A stretch of 10,692 nt of DNA, taken from an uncultured Ruminococcus sp. Its GTDB lineage: Bacteria > Bacillota > Clostridia > Oscillospirales > Acutalibacteraceae. The stretch is taken from assembly GCA_902772755.1 (NCBI GenBank), contig CACYCD010000007.1, positions 1 to 10,692 of the forward strand, given 5' to 3'. The notes beneath the pieces are model-generated. The model saw nothing but the letters and a program-made list of their open reading frames with translations, searched no databases and was not told the DNA's origin. The translations under genes were made by a program, and so were the position numbers. Shown piece by piece: positions 5,691 through 10,692 of this stretch (position 1 is the stretch's first letter; each line of letters begins with the position of its first letter).

Positions 5691-6392
5691 ATGAAAAGGA
5701 TTTTGGTTTGTGAGGACGAGGACGCAATACGTGACTTTGTTGTGATAAACCTCACAAGAGCAGGCTATAATGTGACGGAAGCCACAAACGGAGAAGAAGC
5801 TCTCAGAAAATATGACGAATGCTCCGGAGATTTTGATGTGGCTATTCTTGATATTATGATGCCGGGAATAGACGGACTTCAGGTTTGTAAGGAACTGAGG
5901 AATATGAACAGCTCCATAGGTATCATTATGCTGTCCGCAAGAACACAGGAGATGGACAAGGTGACCGGGCTTATGCTGGGTGCAGACGACTATATCACAA
6001 AGCCGTTCTCGCCCTCTGAGCTGACCGCAAGGGTGGACTCACTCTACCGCAGAGTTGAAATGAATGCGGAAAACAGTGAGAATCACTTTAAAGAGGAGTT
6101 CAAGAGCGGCAACTTTACGCTCAATATGCGTAATCACTCCCTCTCGTTCAACGGAGAGAGCATTGACCTCACACAGGTGGAGTTTCAGATAATGGAATAC
6201 TTCTTCTCAAATCCCGGTGTTGCCCTCAGCAGGACGGATATCCTGAAGCACGTCTGGGGCAAGCAGTATGTCGGCGAGGAAAAGATCGTAGATGTGAACA
6301 TCAGACGTTTGAGAATGAAGGTCGAGGCAGAGCCGTCTAATCCCAAGCACATCATCACCGCCTGGGGTATAGGCTACAAGTGGGACGTATAG
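5691..6392 (+). CDS. OmpR/PhoB-family DNA-binding response regulator
   Basis: Cytoplasmic transcription regulator of a two-component system (233 aa). The receiver domain (about 1-122) has the acidic pocket E8-D9, phospho-acceptor D54 in the strand AILDIMMPG, the switch Ser82, and K104 in the ITKPFSP motif. A linker of about 20 residues leads to the winged-helix domain (about 137-233) with LTQVEFQIMEYFFSNPG, the recognition-helix region IVDVNIRRLRMKVE, and the C-terminal wing TAWGIGYKW. The ATG is backed by GGAGGG at 5678-5683, seven bases upstream. It is followed after 17 bases by its probable partner kinase. The regulon cannot be read from sequence; the inverted repeats in the operon promoter are one possible target, but this is only a guess. 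Confidence 0.94.
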   Translation: MKRILVCEDEDAIRDFVVINLTRAGYNVTEATNGEEALRKYDECSGDFDVAILDIMMPGIDGLQVCKELRNMNSSIGIIMLSARTQEMDKVTGLMLGADDYITKPFSPSELTARVDSLYRRVEMNAENSENHFKEEFKSGNFTLNMRNHSLSFNGESIDLTQVEFQIMEYFFSNPGVALSRTDILKHVWGKQYVGEEKIVDVNIRRLRMKVEAEPSNPKHIITAWGIGYKWDV

Positions 6393-6409
6393 TTCTGTAG
6401 GAGGAGGCT

Positions 6410-7861
6410 ATGAACGGCAGTATTACCAAAAGATGGGTGCTGAATATCCTCAGCGTAATGGTCGTCATCATCGTGCTGGTCGTTCTGGGACTGTCTTATT
6501 TGATACGCACCTACTATGTGAGTACGGTACAGCAGGCGATCTCAATTCGCTTTGAAGAGCTGAACCACGTTTTTGCCGACAAAAATTCCGATACCACAAC
6601 GGAGTTTTTGACTACAGCCCGTGATTATATAGAGGATTTTCCCGACAAGGAGCAGATGGAGGTCCAGTCGGTGAACTCCGTCGGCAGGGTGACGGCTACC
6701 TCAACGGGCTTTTTGCCTGATGAAAAGGAAAGTATGCCCGATTTCAAGGAGGCTCTGCACACTGAAAATCATACCTGTGTGACGGCTTCGGAGCTGTCAA
6801 CGGGGGAAAAGGTGATGGCAGGCACCAAGGTCATTTACAGCCGTGACGGTACTCTGATGGGTGCAGTGCGGTTTGTCGTTTCAATGACGGATATCGACAA
6901 AGCTTCGCTGATATATATTCTGATCATTGTCTTTGTGGGGCTGGCGATAATCTTCGGTGTGTACATTTCGGGACGGTTTTTCATACGCTCCATCGTTGCA
7001 CCTATCAAGGAGATGTCCAAGGCAGCAAGGAAGATCGCTGAGGGAGATTTTGAAACAACTCATCTGACAAAGCAGTTCAATGACGAGATAGGCGATCTGA
7101 GCGACTCTATAAACTATATGGCTCACGAGCTGAAACAGACCGAACAGCTGAAAAATGACTTCATCAGCCGTGTAAGTCATGAGCTGAGAACACCGCTTAC
7201 GGCTATTAAGGGCTGGTCGGAGACTATGCTGCTGTCGGGCGATGATATAGACAGTGCCATATTTCAGAAGGGTATGAATGTCATTTTGAAGGAGTCGGGC
7301 AGACTGACGGGGCTTGTGGAGGAGCTGTTGGATATCAGCCGTATACAAAGCGGAAGATTGAAGCTCAATATGGAAAAAACAGACCTCATTGCCGAGCTGG
7401 ACGAGGCTGTCTATATGATGAAGGAGCGTTCGGTCAAGGAGAAGAAGCACCTGATGTTTGATACTCCGATGGAGTATTTTCCGCCTGTTATGGGTGACAG
7501 AAACCGTCTGCGTCAGGTATTTTTGAATATTATCGACAATGCCCTCAAGTATACGGGCGAGGGCGGAAACATCATCGTTCAGATTTTGAATGAAGAAACG
7601 CATATAACCGTTCACGTGTCGGATACGGGCTGCGGCATAGCACCCGAGGATCTGCCGAAGGTCAAGGGCAAGTTTTACAAGGCTAACCAGAATGTCGGAG
7701 GCAGCGGAATAGGGCTTGCGGTGGCTGATGAGATAATCCAGATGCACGGCGGTACGCTTGATATAGAAAGCAGTATAGGAGTGGGAACTACCATAACCAT
7801 CAAGATCCCAGTTTGTGAAGAAAGAACAGCTGACAAAGATGTCGGCAAGGGAGAGTTTTAA
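6410..7861 (+). CDS. Membrane sensor histidine kinase (HAMP, HisKA, HATPase)
   Basis: Probable partner of the preceding response regulator (483 aa). A first membrane helix lies at about 10-32, an extracytoplasmic sensor segment at 33-165, a second helix at about 167-188, and a HAMP linker at about 189-242. The H-box is FISRVSHELRTPLTAIKGWS with phospho-acceptor H257. The ATP-binding domain has the N-box FLNIIDNALKY (N373, N377), G1 box VSDTGCGI (D405), F-box KGKFYKA and G2 box GGSGIGLAVADEI. All catalytic motifs are intact. The extracytoplasmic part (QSVNSVGRVTATSTGF, then GTKVIYSRDGTLMGAVRFVV) has the strand pattern of Cache/PAS-like ligand-binding domains, a weak assignment. AGGAGGAGG (6399-6407) precedes the ATG. 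The stop TAA shares its last base with the next gene's ATG, implying translational coupling. Confidence 0.94.
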   Translation: MNGSITKRWVLNILSVMVVIIVLVVLGLSYLIRTYYVSTVQQAISIRFEELNHVFADKNSDTTTEFLTTARDYIEDFPDKEQMEVQSVNSVGRVTATSTGFLPDEKESMPDFKEALHTENHTCVTASELSTGEKVMAGTKVIYSRDGTLMGAVRFVVSMTDIDKASLIYILIIVFVGLAIIFGVYISGRFFIRSIVAPIKEMSKAARKIAEGDFETTHLTKQFNDEIGDLSDSINYMAHELKQTEQLKNDFISRVSHELRTPLTAIKGWSETMLLSGDDIDSAIFQKGMNVILKESGRLTGLVEELLDISRIQSGRLKLNMEKTDLIAELDEAVYMMKERSVKEKKHLMFDTPMEYFPPVMGDRNRLRQVFLNIIDNALKYTGEGGNIIVQILNEETHITVHVSDTGCGIAPEDLPKVKGKFYKANQNVGGSGIGLAVADEIIQMHGGTLDIESSIGVGTTITIKIPVCEERTADKDVGKGEF

Positions 7862-8823
7862 TGGAAAAAACCAAAAAAATAACATCGATCGGCGGTTCTG
7901 CCCTTATCGAGGGTATTATGATGCGTGGTCCGAAAAAGACTACGGTCGCCCTCAGAACAGGCAAGGACAGCATTTATACCGAGGACATCGAGTTTTCGGG
8001 GCTGTGTCAGAAGTACAAGCTGTTTCGCCTGCCCCTGCTCAGAGGTGTGGGCGGTATGATAGATTCTATGCGACTGAGCTACAAGAGCCTGATGCTCTCC
8101 GCCGACAAGGCGATGGAGGGCGTGGAGGTAGAAGAAGAGCCTTCCAAGCTTGAAAAATGGCTGGACGAAAAATTCGGTGACAAGCTGGTCAGCGTGTTGA
8201 TGGTCATTGCCTCGATCATCGGCGTGCTGTTTGCCGTGGGTCTGTTTTTCTTTGTGCCGTCATTTTTGTATGACCTGGTGTGCAAGCTTACAAGCGTGGC
8301 GGAGTCCAGGCTGTTTAAGTCGGTATTTGAGGGCGTAGTGAAAATCATTCTCTTCTTGGGCTATATTATGGCAGTGAGCCAAATGGAGGATATGAAGCGT
8401 GTGTTTATGTACCACGGGGCAGAGCATAAGACTATCTTCTGCTATGAGAACGAGCTTGACCTCACTGTGGAGAATGTGAGGAAATTTAGACGTTTTCACC
8501 CGAGATGCGGAACGAGCTTTATTGTCATTATGCTGATACTCGGCATTTTTATCGGCTTGTTTGTGCCTACCGCACCGTTCGGTCACGCTTGGCTCAGACC
8601 GTTTTTCCGTATTTTGCTTGTGCCTGTGAGCTGCGGCATCGGCTATGAGCTGATAAAGTTCTGCGGAAAGCACGACAACACCCTGACAAGGATACTGTCC
8701 GCTCCCGGTGTGTGGGCACAGCACATCACCACCAAGGAGCCGACAGACGATATGATAGAGTGTGCCATCGCAGCCATAACACCGGTAATTCCCGATGACG
8801 GAAGCGATATAATCGGGCAATGA
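7861..8823 (+). CDS. DUF1385 family membrane protein (YqhQ-like), function unknown
   Basis: Member of the DUF1385 family, described in databases as a predicted metal-dependent enzyme and represented by B. subtilis YqhQ; no activity is established to my knowledge. It has 320 aa, the usual length. The hallmark N-terminus is GGSALIEGIMMRGP (11-24). Likely membrane helices are at about 109-134, 156-175, 218-236 and 246-266. Between them lie conserved polar motifs MYHGAEHK (183-190; H185, E188, H189) and HPRCGTS (213-219; H213, C216), candidates for metal binding. The tail TKEPTDDMIECAI (291-303) is also typical. AGGGAG at 7848-7853 supports the start, which overlaps the kinase stop by one base. 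The gene ends in an ATGA overlap with prmC; I recall DUF1385 next to prmC in other Clostridia. Confidence 0.9.
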   Translation: MEKTKKITSIGGSALIEGIMMRGPKKTTVALRTGKDSIYTEDIEFSGLCQKYKLFRLPLLRGVGGMIDSMRLSYKSLMLSADKAMEGVEVEEEPSKLEKWLDEKFGDKLVSVLMVIASIIGVLFAVGLFFFVPSFLYDLVCKLTSVAESRLFKSVFEGVVKIILFLGYIMAVSQMEDMKRVFMYHGAEHKTIFCYENELDLTVENVRKFRRFHPRCGTSFIVIMLILGIFIGLFVPTAPFGHAWLRPFFRILLVPVSCGIGYELIKFCGKHDNTLTRILSAPGVWAQHITTKEPTDDMIECAIAAITPVIPDDGSDIIGQ

Positions 8824-9656
8824 CGGTATTTGAGTGCAGGCGGTTTTTGGAGCAGGAGCTGAACTATCAGGAAGCAGTCAGCATAATTGAGCTTGTGACC
8901 GGTATGGATCCGCTCAAACAGAGCCTCAACCGCAGACAACAGCTCGATGACGAACAGGACAAAACCATACAGCGTATCCTGATGAAGCGACAGAGTGGCT
9001 ATCCACTGCAATATATCCTCGGAAAATGGTCATTTATGGGTGAGGATTATTTTGTGGGCGAGGGTGTGCTTATCCCCCGTGACGACACGGAGGTGGCGGT
9101 GCGTGCGGCGGAGGAGCTGTTGAAAAGCTCGGCAGCCGCAAGGATAATCGACCTTTGCTCGGGCAGTGGGATAATAGCGGTCACGCTGCAGAGGCGGTTT
9201 GCGGACGCACAGGTGCATGCCGTGGAGCTTTCGGACAGGGCGATGTATTTTCTTGAAAAAAACGTCAGTCAGCTTGCCCCCGAGGTCAAGGTACATAGGG
9301 GAGATGTTTTTGAGCTGTACAGGGAGTTTGCGGACGGATATTTTGACTTGATAATTTCAAATCCGCCGTACATACCCACAGCGGAGCTTGACGGCTTGCA
9401 GAGAGAAGTCAGGTATGAGCCGAGGCAGGCTCTTGACGGTGGGAGCGACGGAACGGATTTTTATATAGAAATCACAGATCTATGGGCGAAAAAGCTTAAA
9501 ACAGGCGGTGTGCTTGTGTTTGAGCTGGGTGAGGGTCAGTTTGAGCTTGTGAAAAAATATTTGCAGGACTTGGGCTTTCACAGCATTAAAGGATATAAGG
9601 ACCTTGGCGGTACTGTCAGAGCAGTGACCGCAGTTTACAGAGAATTGGAGAATTGA
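8820..9656 (+). CDS. prmC: Peptide chain release factor N5-glutamine methyltransferase
   Basis: Methylates the glutamine of the GGQ motif in release factors RF1 and RF2, using S-adenosylmethionine, which speeds peptide release (278 aa, normal length; formerly HemK). The N-terminal helical domain covers about 1-75. [18 protein letters not shown] and [10 protein letters not shown] (82-91) are characteristic. The SAM-binding motif is [14 protein letters not shown] (110-123), with acidic E136 in AVELS. The catalytic NPPY (181-184) contacts the glutamine substrate, and [17 protein letters not shown] (199-215) is the usual follow-on block. The start overlaps the DUF1385 stop (ATGA, 8820-8823) and has only a weak GGAAG upstream, so translation is probably coupled. 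In many bacteria prmC adjoins prfA; here it adjoins recA instead. Confidence 0.95.
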   Translation: MTVFECRRFLEQELNYQEAVSIIELVTGMDPLKQSLNRRQQLDDEQDKTIQRILMKRQSGYPLQYILGKWSFMGEDYFVGEGVLIPRDDTEVAVRAAEELLKSSAAARIIDLCSGSGIIAVTLQRRFADAQVHAVELSDRAMYFLEKNVSQLAPEVKVHRGDVFELYREFADGYFDLIISNPPYIPTAELDGLQREVRYEPRQALDGGSDGTDFYIEITDLWAKKLKTGGVLVFELGEGQFELVKKYLQDLGFHSIKGYKDLGGTVRAVTAVYRELEN

Positions 9657-9657
9657 T

Positions 9658-10692
9658 ATGGCATTTGATAAGGGTAAGGCACTTGATACTGCCTTGAAGC
9701 AGATAGAAAAGCAGTTTGGCAAGGGTGCTGTTATGCGTCTGGGAGAAAATACACATATGAGTGTTGAACATATCAGCACGGGTTCACTCGGTCTGGATCT
9801 GGCTTTGGGGATAGGCGGTCTGCCCAGGGGAAGGATCGTTGAGATATACGGTCCGGAATCCTCGGGAAAAACCACCCTCTCACTGCACTGCATTGCAGAG
9901 GGTCAGAAGGACGGCGGAAATGTGGCGTTCATTGACGTTGAACACGCACTGGACCCCGTGTATGCCGCCGCAGTGGGCGTTGATATTGACAACCTGCTGG
10001 TTTCTCAGCCCGACACGGGCGAGGACGCACTGGAGATCGCCGAAGCTCTCATTCGTTCGGGTGCTATTGATGTGCTTGTTGTTGACTCGGTTGCAGCTCT
10101 TGTTCCCAAGGCTGAGATCGAGGGCGAGATGGGCGACAGTCATGTCGGCTTGCAGGCAAGGCTTATGTCACAGGCACTCAGAAAGCTGGCAGGTGCTATA
10201 AACAAGAGCAACTGTGTGGCTATCTTTATAAATCAGCTCCGTGAAAAGGTCGGCGTAGTCTACGGAAATCCCGAGGTTACTCCGGGCGGTAGAGCCTTGA
10301 AGTTCTACAGCTCGGTAAGACTTGAGGTGAGAAGGGTAGAGAGCATCAAGCAGAATGGTGAGCTGATAGGCAACAAGACCAAGGTCAAGGTCGTGAAGAA
10401 CAAGATCGCCCCTCCGTTCAAGGAGGCTGTGTTTGACATTATGTACGGCAAGGGAATTTCCCGTGTGGGTGAGCTTATAGATCTGGCGGTCGAGCTGGAT
10501 ATCATTCACAAGGCAGGTGCGTGGTTCAGCTACGGCGACAGGCGTCTGGGTCAGGGCAGAGATAAGGTCAAGGCTCTGTTTGAAGAGGACGCTGAGTTTG
10601 CAAAGGAAGTTGAAGAAAAGACCATTGCAGCTTTGAATGAAAATACCGCCGAAACTCAGGCTAAGCCTGCAAATAAGGCTAAGAAGGACGAG
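9658..10692 (+). CDS. recA: Recombinase RecA (runs off the window, nearly complete)
   Basis: ATP-dependent recombinase that forms filaments on single-stranded DNA, drives strand exchange and triggers LexA cleavage. It reads 345 codons in frame to the edge without a stop, so only a few residues can be missing given a typical length near 350. Visible features are the N-terminal polymerisation helix (about 1-25), Walker [10 protein letters not shown] (65-73), the catalytic Glu95 in [10 protein letters not shown], Walker [11 protein letters not shown] (D143), loop L1 [12 protein letters not shown], loop L2 around [15 protein letters not shown] (192-206), and a Lys/Ala-rich tail. Differences from E. 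coli RecA include Val94 for the Ala before the catalytic Glu, and Val201-Tyr202 for Met-Phe in L2. GGAG at 9647-9650 is seven bases before the ATG, which is one base past the prmC stop. I see no separate promoter or LexA box just upstream. Confidence 0.96.
   Translation, partial: MAFDKGKALDTALKQIEKQFGKGAVMRLGENTHMSVEHISTGSLGLDLALGIGGLPRGRIVEIYGPESSGKTTLSLHCIAEGQKDGGNVAFIDVEHALDPVYAAAVGVDIDNLLVSQPDTGEDALEIAEALIRSGAIDVLVVDSVAALVPKAEIEGEMGDSHVGLQARLMSQALRKLAGAINKSNCVAIFINQLREKVGVVYGNPEVTPGGRALKFYSSVRLEVRRVESIKQNGELIGNKTKVKVVKNKIAPPFKEAVFDIMYGKGISRVGELIDLAVELDIIHKAGAWFSYGDRRLGQGRDKVKALFEEDAEFAKEVEEKTIAALNENTAETQAKPANKAKKDE

Noticed and set aside
6881..7885. Long antisense open frame opposite the histidine kinase (334 codons)
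   Set aside because: The plus strand encodes all kinase motifs over the same bases. The antisense product has no domain pattern or convincing ribosome binding site.
9839..10201. Plus-strand open frame of 120 codons within recA
   Set aside because: It is an out-of-frame shadow; the overlapping frame encodes the RecA Walker A, Walker B and L1 motifs without interruption.

Overview
The window reads as an ordinary chromosomal segment of a Gram-positive anaerobe of the Ruminococcus / Oscillospiraceae type. Three things point there. A secreted GH13 amylase carries a type I dockerin, as in cellulosome- or amylosome-forming ruminococci. A membrane pyrophosphatase is present. The housekeeping proteins (TrmB, PrmC, RecA, the DUF1385 protein) are Firmicutes-like. 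Genes are of moderate GC and gaps are AT-rich. No mobile element, CRISPR array, rRNA or tRNA is visible. The longest gene-free stretch is about 250 bases (482-733), and it holds two divergent promoters.

Layout. (1) 1-481, minus strand: the first 160 codons of a membrane-bound pyrophosphatase (hppA), running off the left edge. (2) 482-733: divergent intergenic region with a good promoter for each side. (3) 734-2569, plus: an extracellular alpha-amylase-type GH13 enzyme with an N-terminal dockerin, closed by a hairpin terminator. (4) 2625-3489: a single-gene unit for a PP2C-type Ser/Thr protein phosphatase with its own promoter, a 5' leader built of tandem repeats and a strong intrinsic terminator. 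(5) 3539 to the right edge: one promoter followed by seven tightly packed co-directional genes: trmB, an FG-GAP-like lipoprotein, an OmpR-type response regulator, a membrane histidine kinase, a DUF1385 membrane protein, prmC and recA (lacking a stop codon at the window edge). Junctions of 4-base overlap (8820-8823), 1-base overlap (7861), 8 bases, 19 bases, 17 bases and 1 base argue for one transcript.

How the genes work together. The amylase is probably exported and docked through a cohesin to a scaffold or cell-surface protein to degrade starch. The phosphatase probably reverses Hanks-type kinase phosphorylation, but its kinase is not here. The operon mixes RNA modification (TrmB), release-factor methylation (PrmC) and recombination (RecA) with an envelope-sensing module in which the lipoprotein may be an accessory sensor for the two-component pair. 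The most unusual signals are the N-terminal dockerin on the amylase, two perfect inverted repeats interlocked with the operon promoter, and the lipoprotein/two-component module inside a housekeeping operon. I found no convincing entirely new system; most of the window is recognisable core genome.
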